Assembly: GCA_937906915.1 (NCBI GenBank)
Contig: CALCUU010000039.1
Span: 1-17,728, forward strand
Direction of reading: 5' to 3'
DNA: 17,728 nt
Source of the DNA: an uncultured Phascolarctobacterium sp.
GTDB lineage: Bacteria > Bacillota > Negativicutes > Acidaminococcales > Acidaminococcaceae
Shown: positions 6,541-14,114 of the stretch, in pieces
Position numbering within the stretch: position 1 is the stretch's first letter
Layout of the letters: each line of letters begins with the position of its first letter
Program-made: the position numbers and the translations under genes
The notes under the pieces: model-generated
Seen by the model: only the letters and a program-made list of their open reading frames with translations
What the model was told of the DNA's origin: nothing
The model's database searches: none

Positions 6541-8016
6541 TTAGCCTCCTATTACCTTAACAGCGTTATTCAAAAGAGCATTAAGCCAAGAGATTTGCTC
6601 GAAGCCTGCACCAACTACGCAGGTGAGCAGCAAGAGCACTGCCAAAACAGGCACGTCAATCTTGCCCAGCAAATCGCCCAAGGGCTTACGTTTAGGTTTA
6701 TCACACAGCATGCGCATACCGTGGTACAAAATACCAATGAGCACACCGGTCAACAGTAAAATTAACAAGCCACCTGCTACCCAATGACCTTGCTTGAACA
6801 TATCGGTCAAGATGTAGAACTTGCTAAAGAACAAGCCCATGGGAGGCAAGCCTAAAATACCCAGCATACCTGCCAGCCAGAAGGTTGCAGTATGGGGAAC
6901 GTCGCTCATCATACCGTGGATACGCATCATATTACGGGTTTGGTATTCTTGAATGATGGTACCTGCGATATAAAACAGTACGAATTTAATCATAGCGTGG
7001 CTGTACATGTGGAGCAGTACTGCCTTCAAAGAGAATGCGGTAAATACGCCAACGCCCGCCATCATGATGCCAATGTTTTCCATGGAGGAGTACGCCAGAA
7101 TACGTTTAACGTCACGTTGTACAACGACGAAGGGTACTGCCACCGCAACGGTAAGCACTGCGAAGAAAAGCACCATGCTGCCCATAAGCTCTGCGCCAGC
7201 AGTGGGAAGCAGGATAACAAGGTTACGCATCATAACGTACAGCGCACAGGTGCACAGCGCACCGGAAAGCATACCACTGGTCAAAGAGGGAGCCTCTGCA
7301 TAAGCATCAGGCAACCAAGTGTGCATAGGCGCCATACCAATTTTAGTACCGTAACCAATCAAGATGAACATTAACGCCAGCTTGGTCAAAGCAGGGTCCA
7401 GCAAAATTGCGTGTCTGTGCAGGTAAAGCCAGCTTAACGCACGGTCACTGCCCAAAGCAGTAATTTGCGCATAGTACAAAATCAAGGTGCCTAAAAGCGC
7501 CAAGCAAATACCTACGGTACAAACCATAACGTATTTCCAGGTTGCTTCCAGTGCTTGACGGGTAAATTTAAAGGAAATCAGCAGAGCAGAAATCAAAGTG
7601 GTTGCTTCGATTGCTACCCACATCAAGCCAATGTTTTTTACCAAAAGTACGATGAACATAGTCCATACGAAGAGCTGCATCAACGCGAAGTAACGTCCGG
7701 TTTGCAGGCGTTCCCCTTTCAGCACACCGCAAATTTCTTCACGGGTCAGGTAGGAACGAGCAGTCCAGCTTGCAGCCAAGTACAAGGTGGTAATAATTAA
7801 AAGCATCCATGCGCTTAAAGCATCAATGTAGAAATATTCGCTTTCAAAGGGGTATGCAGGGTTCAGCTTGTACAGAATTGCTGCCACCAGCACACCAACA
7901 CCGGTCGCAGTCAAGCGATGCAGCCAGTGCAATCTATTGTTATCAAAGTTACCTTTCAGTGCCAATACCGCACACAGAGGCGGAAGACACAAAAGTGCAA
8001 TAATTAAACTTAACAT
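6541..8016 (-). CDS. hyfF: Hydrogenase-4 antiporter-like membrane subunit (HyfF-like)
   Basis: A 491-residue, strongly hydrophobic protein of the Mrp antiporter/NuoL-M-N family with about 14 membrane helices. Residues typical of the proton path are visible: Glu in 'VAIEATTL', Lys in 'GYGTKIGMAPMHTWLPDAYAEAPS', Lys in 'DVKRILAYSSMENIGIM' and Lys in 'HMYSHAMIKFVLFY'. The 'GTKIGMAPMHTWLPDA' form is the one seen in HyfF, and this gene sits directly before hyfG as in Hyf operons. It should move protons or sodium ions, driven by the redox reaction of the hydrophilic subunits. It starts with ATG; the Shine-Dalgarno region AAAGGGGTGAGG includes the hyfE stop codon. The next gene begins one base after its TAA. 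The pumped ion cannot be told from the sequence. Confidence 0.9.
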   Translation of the reverse strand: MLSLIIALLCLPPLCAVLALKGNFDNNRLHWLHRLTATGVGVLVAAILYKLNPAYPFESEYFYIDALSAWMLLIITTLYLAASWTARSYLTREEICGVLKGERLQTGRYFALMQLFVWTMFIVLLVKNIGLMWVAIEATTLISALLISFKFTRQALEATWKYVMVCTVGICLALLGTLILYYAQITALGSDRALSWLYLHRHAILLDPALTKLALMFILIGYGTKIGMAPMHTWLPDAYAEAPSLTSGMLSGALCTCALYVMMRNLVILLPTAGAELMGSMVLFFAVLTVAVAVPFVVVQRDVKRILAYSSMENIGIMMAGVGVFTAFSLKAVLLHMYSHAMIKFVLFYIAGTIIQEYQTRNMMRIHGMMSDVPHTATFWLAGMLGILGLPPMGLFFSKFYILTDMFKQGHWVAGGLLILLLTGVLIGILYHGMRMLCDKPKRKPLGDLLGKIDVPVLAVLLLLTCVVGAGFEQISWLNALLNNAVKVIGG

Positions 8017-8020
8017 GTCC

Positions 8021-8650
8021 TCACCCCTTTAATTTATTCAGTTCGTTGGTATCGGTAGTTTTGAAGGAAATGCGCAAACGGCTAGTCAAAATTACCAAGA
8101 TAACAACAGCAATCAACACATCAAGGAACACGCCCAATTCGATGATGATGGGCAAGCCTTCGGTCATTACCAGGCCAAACAGGTAGATACCGTTTTCCAA
8201 GGTAATGAGGCCAATCATTTGCATGATGGCACGGCTACGCATAACAATCAAAATTAAGCCTGTCATAATCATGAACAAGGAAGACGCCAAAATATCGCGA
8301 CCTTCAAAACGAGGCAGCAGGCTATCGAATACCATATAGCTTAACGCCAAGGCACAGGCAGCCACCGCAGTAGAATAGTTTACGTTGATGTCGCTTACAA
8401 TTTCAGTTTCGTCTTGCAGATTACGAACTACCTTTAAAATTGCGTAAGGAATAAAAATAACCTTAACAGCAATGGTCAAAACGCCGGGCAAAAAGGCGTG
8501 CAGCCCTCCCCCATGGCTCATGCCAATTACAAGGCAAGCCGCTGCAATAATTGCAGATTGCACACCCAAGCAGTAAACTGCACGGCGCAAATCCATAATG
8601 CGAGTTTGCAGGAACACTACAAACATCAGTGCTACTACTATATACTCCAC
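8021..8650 (-). CDS. hyfE: Hydrogenase-4 membrane subunit HyfE-like (NuoK-related)
   Basis: A 209-residue hydrophobic protein with roughly six or seven helices, close in size to E. coli HyfE (about 216 residues). HyfE-type proteins contain a NuoK-like bundle; acidic residues embedded in the later helices ('LITLENGIYLFGLVMTEGLPIIIELGVF', about 147-175, shown here as a position guide) fit the NuoK-type ion channel. It would link the HyfC-like subunit to the antiporter-like subunits in the membrane arm. The start is GTG with GGAGG six bases upstream and an 11-base gap after hyfC. Its gene position between hyfC and hyfF matches Hyf operons, except that hyfD, which lies between hyfC and hyfE in E. 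coli, is absent here. Confidence 0.85.
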   Translation of the reverse strand: MEYIVVALMFVVFLQTRIMDLRRAVYCLGVQSAIIAAACLVIGMSHGGGLHAFLPGVLTIAVKVIFIPYAILKVVRNLQDETEIVSDINVNYSTAVAACALALSYMVFDSLLPRFEGRDILASSLFMIMTGLILIVMRSRAIMQMIGLITLENGIYLFGLVMTEGLPIIIELGVFLDVLIAVVILVILTSRLRISFKTTDTNELNKLKG

Positions 8651-8661
8651 AGCTTACCTCC

Positions 8662-9549
8662 TTAACGTGCTACAACTGCCAACAGCATCATAATGCCTGC
8701 AGCTGCCAAGTAAATGCGCACTTTGAACAAGCGCATTTTATTATTCAGGGTTTCTACCACTGCCACACCTGCTGCGCCAAGAAGCACCTTTGCTACCAAA
8801 GGAATGTTCAAGGGCAGGTAAAGCATGGAGAATACCAGCAAAAATACTAAAAGCTTTAATTGGCTAGCCCAATGAATAAGGCTTAACAATCTACCGGAAT
8901 ATTCCAAGGTCATACATTCGTGAACCATGGTCAATTCCAAATGGGTATCAGGGTTATCTACGGGAATACGTCCGTTTTCTGCAAGCAGTACCAAGAAGAA
9001 GGCAATGCCGGTCAACACGCCTGCTACGGTTAAATTCACTTCGTTGGGGTTCAAGGTCATACCAGCCAAAGAAGTGCTACCGGTGTGGAGCATATTGGAC
9101 AAAATACCCAGCATGATTACCGGTTCTACGAAAGCAGCGATGTAAACCTCACGGCTACCACCCATACCGCCAAAGGCAGTTGCCGCATCCATGGAAGAAA
9201 CTGCCATGAAGAAGCGACCAAGGGCAAAGAGGTATACGAAAACGAAAACGTCACCAAAATTTGCCTTGCCTCCGATAAAATTAGGAAGCATGCTTGCCGC
9301 AGCCAAAGTTGTGATGAAATACACGCAAGGCGCCAAGATGAACACAATGCTGGTGTGCGGGGTGAGCATGGTAGGCTTGCGCCACCATTTGTAAATATCA
9401 AAGTATTCTTGGAAAATGCTGGAGCCTACACGGTTTTGCATAAAGGCTTTCAGCTTTTTCACAATGCCACATACCATGGGAGCAATAAACAGCAGAATAA
9501 TAGCCTGACCAAGGCAATATAATAAATTCATGAGCATTTCATTCATCAT
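8662..9549 (-). CDS. hyfC: Hydrogenase-4 membrane subunit HyfC/HycD-like (NuoH family)
   Basis: A 295-residue membrane protein of the complex I subunit 1 (NuoH) family with about eight helices. The diagnostic block is 'ENGRIPVDNPDTHLELTMVH' followed by 'LEYSGR' (about residues 195-222), the acidic loop that in complex I faces the quinone site and the entrance of the proton path. In group 4 hydrogenases this subunit anchors the hydrophilic arm and couples the redox reaction to ion movement. Several in-frame ATGs occur in the first seven codons. The first one overlaps the hyfB stop codon as ATGA, so it is probably translationally coupled. Length agrees with E. coli HyfC/HycD (about 307-315). 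Confidence 0.9.
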   Translation of the reverse strand: MMNEMLMNLLYCLGQAIILLFIAPMVCGIVKKLKAFMQNRVGSSIFQEYFDIYKWWRKPTMLTPHTSIVFILAPCVYFITTLAAASMLPNFIGGKANFGDVFVFVYLFALGRFFMAVSSMDAATAFGGMGGSREVYIAAFVEPVIMLGILSNMLHTGSTSLAGMTLNPNEVNLTVAGVLTGIAFFLVLLAENGRIPVDNPDTHLELTMVHECMTLEYSGRLLSLIHWASQLKLLVFLLVFSMLYLPLNIPLVAKVLLGAAGVAVVETLNNKMRLFKVRIYLAAAGIMMLLAVVAR

Positions 9550-11531
9550 TTATACATCGCCCCCCAAACTAAAACTACAACCATAGCTACCATAACGTAG
9601 CTTACATAAAGTCTTACGCTGCCTTGTTGCAAACGACGCAAGAACGCAGAAGCGCTTACAAAATATTTATTGAACGGTTGATACAGCTTTTCGGAAATCA
9701 TATCGGGAATTTCCAGCTTGTAGAAAAGCTTGCGACCAAAATAGGAGTGGTCGTTTTGAGTAAAGGTGCGTTCACGCTTGGGCTTCAGCAGGTAGTCGAA
9801 GGCACGACGTACCGGCTTGGAGAAGCCTGTTGCAGAATATTGTTGACGGGCGGTGGGATAAGTACCGCAGTTCCAAACAACATCCTTTTCGATGCACACG
9901 TTTTGCTTAACCACAAAGAACAGGAGCGCAACAGCAAGCACACCCAAAATACCGAAGATAATCAGCGGATTATAGGTAACGAAGGTACGACTGCCACTCC
10001 AAACTAATTGACCGCCAACGCCAAGCACCATATAATCGCTCATACCGATTGCTTTGCACAGCAGTTCAATGACATAGGCAGGGAAAATACCTACCAATAA
10101 TACTAAGAAGCTGCTCATACCCATAGCGGTAAGCATAAACACATCAGATTCGTGAGCACGCTCTACGATTTTGCTACGAGCTGCGCCCAAGAAGGTAATG
10201 CCAAAGTAACGAACGAAGCAGCCAAGTGCGAGAGCACCGGTCAAGCCCATCAAAGCGAAGGCAAGCACAGTCCACAAGCGCACGTCTTGAGTAGGACCAT
10301 TATGCGCCAAGGTGATGAAGCTTTGCAGCACCATCCACTCGCCTACGAAGCCATTGGTCAAAGGCAGTGCAGCCAAGCCCATGGCACCAATGAAGGTGAA
10401 GAGTGCGGTGTAAGGCATTTTCTTAGCCAAGCCACCGAAAAGTTCTATGTTTTTGCTACCTGTTCCATGCATAATGCTACCTGCACTCATAAACATCAAC
10501 ACCTTCATAATAGAATGGTTGAATGCGTGAAGCAGTGCGGCAAGGAAACCAATGTAGCACCAGTTGGAATCAGTAACAACCTTTAAGAGCATACCGCAGC
10601 CAAAGGCAGCGAAGATAATGCCCATATTTTCAACAGAGGAATATGCAAGGACACGTTTAATATCCACTTCCATTTGAGCGTACAGCACGCCAAGGAAGGC
10701 AGAGATAAGACCAACTACCATTACGATAACTGCCCACCAGTAATTCCATTCAGGCAGGAAGTCCAGCATAAAACGACCAAAGCCGTAAAGAGCGATTTTC
10801 AGCATAACGCCACTCATCAAAGCAGATACGTGGCTAGGTGCAGCGGGGTGAGCATTGGGAAGCCAAACGTGCAAGGGCACCAAGCCTGCTTTAAGGGCAA
10901 AGCCAACGAAAGCAGCAGCAAAGGTTGCGTGGAGCCAGCCACCCTTTAAAGTATTAGCACTCATTGCCGCAAAGCTAAAGCCTTCGCTAAAGGTAGTGGT
11001 CAGGAAGAAAGCAATCATAATTGCCGCAGTACCGATGGAAGTCATTACCAGATATTGGTAAGCAGCGTTCCAAGTAGTACGCTTTTCTGCTTCGTGGTTT
11101 ACGAGGAGGAAGGAAGCAACTGCCATGATTTCCCAGAACAGGAGGAAACTGAGGGCATCGCCTGCCAAAAGTACCAGCACCATAGAGCAGATAAACAAGT
11201 TCCACAAGCCATTGAGCATGCGTAAGCGTTTACCTTCGTAGCTTTCAGCATAACCAAGAGCGTAGACGCTGGCAATGATGCCTGCCAAACCAGTAAGCAT
11301 CAAAAAGGGAGCGCTCCATCCGTCGCAGGTAAGGGTATAACTCCCCCACCTAAAGGCTCTGATGGTCGCATCGCCTGCCAAAATAGACCACGCATTAAAG
11401 AACACCAAGCCACTGCCCATAACGGCAGCCAAGTTTGCCACATAATGAGCCATCATCTGCATGTGATGTGGCGCAAACAAAGTTAAAATACCAATGCTAT
11501 AACACAGCACGGCAGCAAAAAACATATCCAT
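9546..11531 (-). CDS. hyfB: Hydrogenase-4 antiporter-like membrane subunit (HyfB/HycC-like)
   Basis: First gene of the operon, encoding a NuoL-family membrane protein of 661 residues (E. coli HyfB is about 672). Key charged residues are present: Glu in 'LLFWEIMAVASF', Lys in 'ALKAGLVPLHVWLPNAHPAA', Lys in 'VDIKRVLAYSSVENMG' and Lys in 'HAFNHSIMKVLMF'. A C-terminal tail with a last helix (about 640-660) follows a long polar stretch, like the lateral-helix end of HycC/HyfB. It should carry out ion pumping at the far end of the membrane arm. Start choice: the longest frame begins with GTG at 11540, but the ribosome site AAAGGTG covers that codon and lies six bases before ATG at 11529-11531, so the latter is preferred. 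The stop overlaps the hyfC start. Confidence 0.9.
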   Translation of the reverse strand: MDMFFAAVLCYSIGILTLFAPHHMQMMAHYVANLAAVMGSGLVFFNAWSILAGDATIRAFRWGSYTLTCDGWSAPFLMLTGLAGIIASVYALGYAESYEGKRLRMLNGLWNLFICSMVLVLLAGDALSFLLFWEIMAVASFLLVNHEAEKRTTWNAAYQYLVMTSIGTAAIMIAFFLTTTFSEGFSFAAMSANTLKGGWLHATFAAAFVGFALKAGLVPLHVWLPNAHPAAPSHVSALMSGVMLKIALYGFGRFMLDFLPEWNYWWAVIVMVVGLISAFLGVLYAQMEVDIKRVLAYSSVENMGIIFAAFGCGMLLKVVTDSNWCYIGFLAALLHAFNHSIMKVLMFMSAGSIMHGTGSKNIELFGGLAKKMPYTALFTFIGAMGLAALPLTNGFVGEWMVLQSFITLAHNGPTQDVRLWTVLAFALMGLTGALALGCFVRYFGITFLGAARSKIVERAHESDVFMLTAMGMSSFLVLLVGIFPAYVIELLCKAIGMSDYMVLGVGGQLVWSGSRTFVTYNPLIIFGILGVLAVALLFFVVKQNVCIEKDVVWNCGTYPTARQQYSATGFSKPVRRAFDYLLKPKRERTFTQNDHSYFGRKLFYKLEIPDMISEKLYQPFNKYFVSASAFLRRLQQGSVRLYVSYVMVAMVVVLVWGAMYK

Positions 11532-11587
11532 AAGCATCACCTTTTATTAAAAATATTGTTCATAAAAAATTCACCTTTAACTTAGTT

Positions 11588-11616
11588 AGCATACTACTTT
11601 CTTTACAGTTTTTCAA
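11588..11616 (-). promoter_or_regulatory. Predicted promoter of the hydrogenase operon
   Basis: On the minus strand TTGAAA (11611-11616) lies 17 bases before TATGCT (11588-11593). Transcription would start near 11581, giving a leader of about 50 bases to the hyfB ATG. The -10 is only a partial match, so control by an activator or an alternative sigma factor is possible. Confidence 0.4.
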
Positions 11617-11682
11617 GCATTTTGAAACGGAAAAAAGCACAAAATTTACGGTTATTTTTCTGTGCCCCTGCCTTTTAAAAAC

Positions 11683-11711
11683 TTGCCAGAAGCGTCAAAA
11701 TATTATAGAAT
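11683..11711 (+). promoter_or_regulatory. Predicted promoter of the MBL-fold gene
   Basis: TTGCCA (11683-11688) and TAGAAT (11706-11711) are 17 bases apart, each with five of six consensus bases. The Shine-Dalgarno AAAGGAG is at 11724-11730, nine bases before the ATG, so the leader is very short (about 20 bases). The -10 lies in a perfect inverted repeat. Confidence 0.6.
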
Positions 11712-11723
11712 CTTCCTATAATA
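11701..11723. promoter_or_regulatory. Perfect inverted repeat over the -10 region, candidate operator
   Basis: TATTATAG (11701-11708) and CTATAATA (11716-11723) are exact reverse complements separated by seven bases. The repeat overlaps the predicted -10 and transcription start of the MBL-fold gene, the usual place for a dimeric repressor site. The arms are AT-rich and resemble -10 hexamers on both strands, so chance palindromy is possible. Confidence 0.4.
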
Positions 11724-11739
11724 AAAGGAGCGTGATTTT

Positions 11740-12528
11740 ATGAAGATATATGCTTTAATGGAAAACATTTCTCACGACGAATGCTTGGCTTGCGAACATG
11801 GCTTGAGCTTATATATTGAAGCTGACGGCAAAAAGATTTTGTTTGATACAGGCGCATCTGAAAAATTTGCAGACAACGCTGAAAAAATGGGCGTAGATTT
11901 AAAAGCAGTAGACTTCGCTGCCATTAGCCACGGTCACTACGACCACGGTGGCGGTTTGAAAAAGTTTATTGAAATCAACGACCACGCCCCCATTTACATT
12001 AGTAATAAAGGCTTTGACCAATACTACTCCGGAACTGACTTTAACGTTAGCATTCCCGAAGGCTTGGCTGGCAACGAACGCTTCGTTTTGACCAGCGAAC
12101 CCTTGAAGCTTTCCGAAAACATTACCCTTTTAAACTGCAACGACCGCGAAGCAAAATACTACGCTGACCCCTACGGTCTGAACAAAGTTGTAGACGGCGA
12201 ATTTTTACCCGACGATTTCCTCCACGAGCAATACCTTATTATTGAAGAAAATGGTAAGCGCATTGTAATCAGCGGCTGCTCCCACAAAGGCATCCTCAAC
12301 ATCATGGAATGGCTCAAACCCGATATCTTGATTGGTGGCTTCCACTTCTTCCGCCTCACCACTGAGGGCGAAGACGCAGCAACCTTGGACAAATCTGCTA
12401 AGATTCTTAACGAATACGGTGCTACCTACTACACCTGCCACTGCACCGGCACCGAGCAATACGATTACCTGAAAGCGCAAATGCCCAAGCTGAACTACAT
12501 TGCTACCGGTGACGTAATCGAGCTGTAA
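11740..12528 (+). CDS. MBL-fold metallohydrolase (COG1237-like)
   Basis: A 262-residue cytosolic protein with no signal peptide. The metallo-beta-lactamase signature is clear: 'SHGHYDHGGG' gives H64, H66, D68 and H69; 'LFDTGAS' lies at 34-40; later metal-ligand candidates are His in 'SGCSHKGILN' (about 185), His in 'IGGFHFF' and His in 'YTCHCTG'. The pattern 'LFDTG...AISHGHYDHGGGL...GCSHKG' is that of the group often labelled 7,8-dihydropterin-6-methyl-4-(beta-D-ribofuranosyl)-aminobenzene-5'-phosphate synthase, a name taken from methanogens. In bacteria the true substrate of this group is mostly unknown. It is a single gene, divergent from the hydrogenase operon, and ends before a bidirectional terminator. 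The fold and a metal-dependent hydrolase role are secure; the substrate is not. Confidence 0.85.
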   Translation: MKIYALMENISHDECLACEHGLSLYIEADGKKILFDTGASEKFADNAEKMGVDLKAVDFAAISHGHYDHGGGLKKFIEINDHAPIYISNKGFDQYYSGTDFNVSIPEGLAGNERFVLTSEPLKLSENITLLNCNDREAKYYADPYGLNKVVDGEFLPDDFLHEQYLIIEENGKRIVISGCSHKGILNIMEWLKPDILIGGFHFFRLTTEGEDAATLDKSAKILNEYGATYYTCHCTGTEQYDYLKAQMPKLNYIATGDVIEL

Positions 12529-12612
12529 AATTTACAAAAGAGCTTCTGCTCTGGAAAGCTTCGGCTCATTTACAAATGTTTTATCCAAATTAGAACAAAA
12601 CCATATAAAACG

Positions 12613-12650
12613 AAAAGCTTCTCCCGAATTCGAGAGAAGCTTTTTATTTT
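12613..12650. terminator. Bidirectional terminator between the MBL-fold and DUF1653 genes
   Basis: AAAAGCTTCTC (12613-12623) pairs with GAGAAGCTTTT (12634-12644), an 11-bp stem with a 10-base loop followed by TTATTTT. The minus strand also has a T-rich tail, so it can serve both converging genes. Confidence 0.88.
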
Positions 12651-12670
12651 GCAATGTTACCTTTTAAAAA

Positions 12671-12931
12671 CTATCTAATCACTTCAAAGCGATACTTTTG
12701 CTTGATATCGGGGTACTTTTCCCTATCCACTTCGCTTACGAACATATCGTAAGGACGTGCGCAAATTTTAAAGGGAGCGTACAACGCTTGGTAAATTACC
12801 AGCTTTTCGCCAGTCTCCGTATGAGAAGCGAAGGTGATAATCTTATACAAATATTCTAAGGTAGTTGGGTCCACCAGCTCACGCTTAAAGTGGCGCACCA
12901 AATCACCTGCTTGAAAATCTCTTGCTTCCAT
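12671..12931 (-). CDS. DUF1653 family protein
   Basis: A small protein of 86 residues. Visible family traits are 'GDLVRHFKRE' near the N-terminus, then 'YLYKIITFASHTETGEKLVIYQALY' (position guide, about 27-51) and 'ICARPYDMFVSEVDREKYP' near the end, matching the DUF1653 pattern of RHFK, an SETGE-type turn, vYqALY and RP..MF. Its biochemical role is unknown. The frame is open further upstream to 12982, but that would run about 50 bases into fabK; the ATG at 12929-12931 comes one base after the fabK TAA and gives the normal family length, so it is preferred. The tight junction suggests coupled translation with fabK. It ends before a shared bidirectional terminator. Confidence 0.8.
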   Translation of the reverse strand: MEARDFQAGDLVRHFKRELVDPTTLEYLYKIITFASHTETGEKLVIYQALYAPFKICARPYDMFVSEVDREKYPDIKQKYRFEVIR

Positions 12932-12932
12932 T

Positions 12933-13877
12933 TTAGAACTCAATGCCTTTGATGCGTTCAACAGCTTCTTTAGCTTCCGCAATCAATCTGTCAATAACTT
13001 CTTGGCAGGAAAGGATATCGTTCAAAACGTTCAAGCTTTGGCCAACCATTACAGTGCCGTTTTCAATATCGCCTTCAATAAGACCACGTTTGTTGGTGCC
13101 AGCGCCTGCTTCCATCAGTTTTTCAGTGGGAACACCGCTAACTTCCATTTCAGTATATTTTTTGGTGAAAGCGTTTTGCAGGCAACGCACGCCATGGTTA
13201 CGGCTGTAACCGGTAGTTACGCTGTCAGTATCTACTGCTTTAATGATTGCTTCCTTAGCTGCGGGATGAGCAATACATTCGTGGGTCAAGATAAAGCGGC
13301 TACCAATTTGCACGCCTTCTGCGCCCATGAGGAGAGCAGCTGCGATTGCACGACCGTCACTAATACCGCCTGCTACCAGAACGGGAACGTCTTTTACGTT
13401 GGGAAGAACGTTTTCCATCAGCGCCATAGTGGTTTGCTTACCAATGTGACCGCCAGCTTCCATACCTTCTACAACCATTGCGTCTGCACCGGCAGCAGCA
13501 ATACGTTGTGCCAGCTTCACGTTGGGAACAACGGGAATAACTTTAACGCCGGCTTCTTGGATTTTTTTGATGTAGGGTACCGGGTTACCAGCGCCCAAGG
13601 TTACGAAGGCAGGTTTTTCTTCGCAGATAACGTCAACAATTTCATCAACGTTGGGAGCCATCAGCATAATGTTTACGCCAAAGGGTTTATCAGTTAAGGT
13701 TTTAGCCTTACGAATATCTTCACGTACCCAATCAGCAGTACGACCACCGCAAGCAATGATGCCTGCACCGCCAGCGTTGGACACTGCTGCTGCCAAGCAA
13801 GCTTCACTGGTCCAAGCCATGCCACCTTGTAAAATGGGGTACTTAATTCCTAAAAGTTCAGTAATTTTAGTTTTCAT
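12933..13877 (-). CDS. fabK: Enoyl-ACP reductase II, FabK (FMN-dependent)
   Basis: A 314-residue TIM-barrel flavoprotein of the nitronate monooxygenase superfamily. It follows Streptococcus pneumoniae FabK closely: 'MKTKITELLGIKYPILQGGM' at the N-terminus, 'DKPFGVNIML' (63-72), 'GAGNP' (95-99), 'VIPVVP' and 'EGMEAGGHIGK' with His144 at the FabK catalytic position, then 'AGGISDGRAIAAALLMGAEG'. FabK catalyses the last reducing step of fatty-acid elongation, enoyl-ACP to acyl-ACP, with NAD(P)H and FMN in the cytosol. Start choice: GTG at 13886 would add three residues, but GAGGTG (13884-13889) covers it and sits six bases before the ATG at 13875-13877. No other fab genes are in the window, so it is separate from a main fatty-acid cluster. 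A general nitronate monooxygenase is the alternative, but the FabK-like blocks argue against it. Confidence 0.88.
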   Translation of the reverse strand: MKTKITELLGIKYPILQGGMAWTSEACLAAAVSNAGGAGIIACGGRTADWVREDIRKAKTLTDKPFGVNIMLMAPNVDEIVDVICEEKPAFVTLGAGNPVPYIKKIQEAGVKVIPVVPNVKLAQRIAAAGADAMVVEGMEAGGHIGKQTTMALMENVLPNVKDVPVLVAGGISDGRAIAAALLMGAEGVQIGSRFILTHECIAHPAAKEAIIKAVDTDSVTTGYSRNHGVRCLQNAFTKKYTEMEVSGVPTEKLMEAGAGTNKRGLIEGDIENGTVMVGQSLNVLNDILSCQEVIDRLIAEAKEAVERIKGIEF

Positions 13878-13909
13878 AATATGCACCTCACAAAATTATT
13901 TCTGTTATT

Positions 13910-13938
13910 ATTATATACTAAAACTCTATAAATTGCAG
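13910..13938 (-). promoter_or_regulatory. Possible fabK promoter
   Basis: The minus strand has a perfect TATAAT (13910-13915) about 33 bases before the fabK ATG, with CTGCAA (13933-13938) 17 bases further up as a poor -35. The -10 is convincing; the -35 is weak. No clear FabT- or FapR-like operator was seen by eye. Confidence 0.35.
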
Positions 13939-14028
13939 TGAAAAATTTTTGAAGAAGCTAATTATTTTTGCAGATGTGTAAAATCCGTTATACTTTTTTC
14001 TGAAAACAAATCTCTTTCACTTACAAAA

Positions 14029-14057
14029 TTGACAAGGTGCCTAAAAGAATGTAGAAT
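14029..14057 (+). promoter_or_regulatory. Promoter of ilvD
   Basis: TTGACA (14029-14034) is a perfect -35; 17 bases later TAGAAT (14052-14057) matches the -10 at five of six positions. The leader would be about 50 bases, too short for a T-box or an attenuator. Confidence 0.75.
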
Positions 14058-14114
14058 TTTTATATGCCTTAAATGGATTTCTTAGAAAAATTTTATAAAG
14101 AGAGGTCTTTAAAT

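Noticed and set aside
4291..11531. Respiratory complex I (nuo operon)
   Set aside because: There are no NuoE, NuoF, NuoG, NuoA or NuoJ genes, and the 49-kDa-type subunit keeps both CxxC pairs for Ni binding that complex I has lost. Subunit order fits Hyf/Hyc.
11637..11665. Hairpin GCACA...TGTGC in the divergent region as an operator or RNA
   Set aside because: Only five paired bases around a long AT-rich loop; not distinguishable from chance.
12539..12552. Hairpin AGAGC-TTCT-GCTCT after the MBL-fold gene as a separate terminator
   Set aside because: The stem is only five base pairs and no T-run follows; the strong terminator at 12613 explains the end of transcription.
13002..13697. A 231-residue open frame on the plus strand opposite fabK
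   Set aside because: It is antisense to a clearly recognisable FabK, has a Cys/His/Asn-rich composition typical of a shadow frame, and resembles no protein I know. Similar long shadow frames opposite hyfG, hyfF and ilvD were left out for the same reason.
12933..13877. Generic nitronate monooxygenase
   Set aside because: The N-terminal block, EGMEAGGHIGK with His144 and overall length fit FabK much better; only the superfamily is shared.
14030..14114. T-box riboswitch or leader-peptide attenuator before ilvD
   Set aside because: The promoter leaves a leader of only about 50 bases, with no terminator hairpin or branched-chain codon run.
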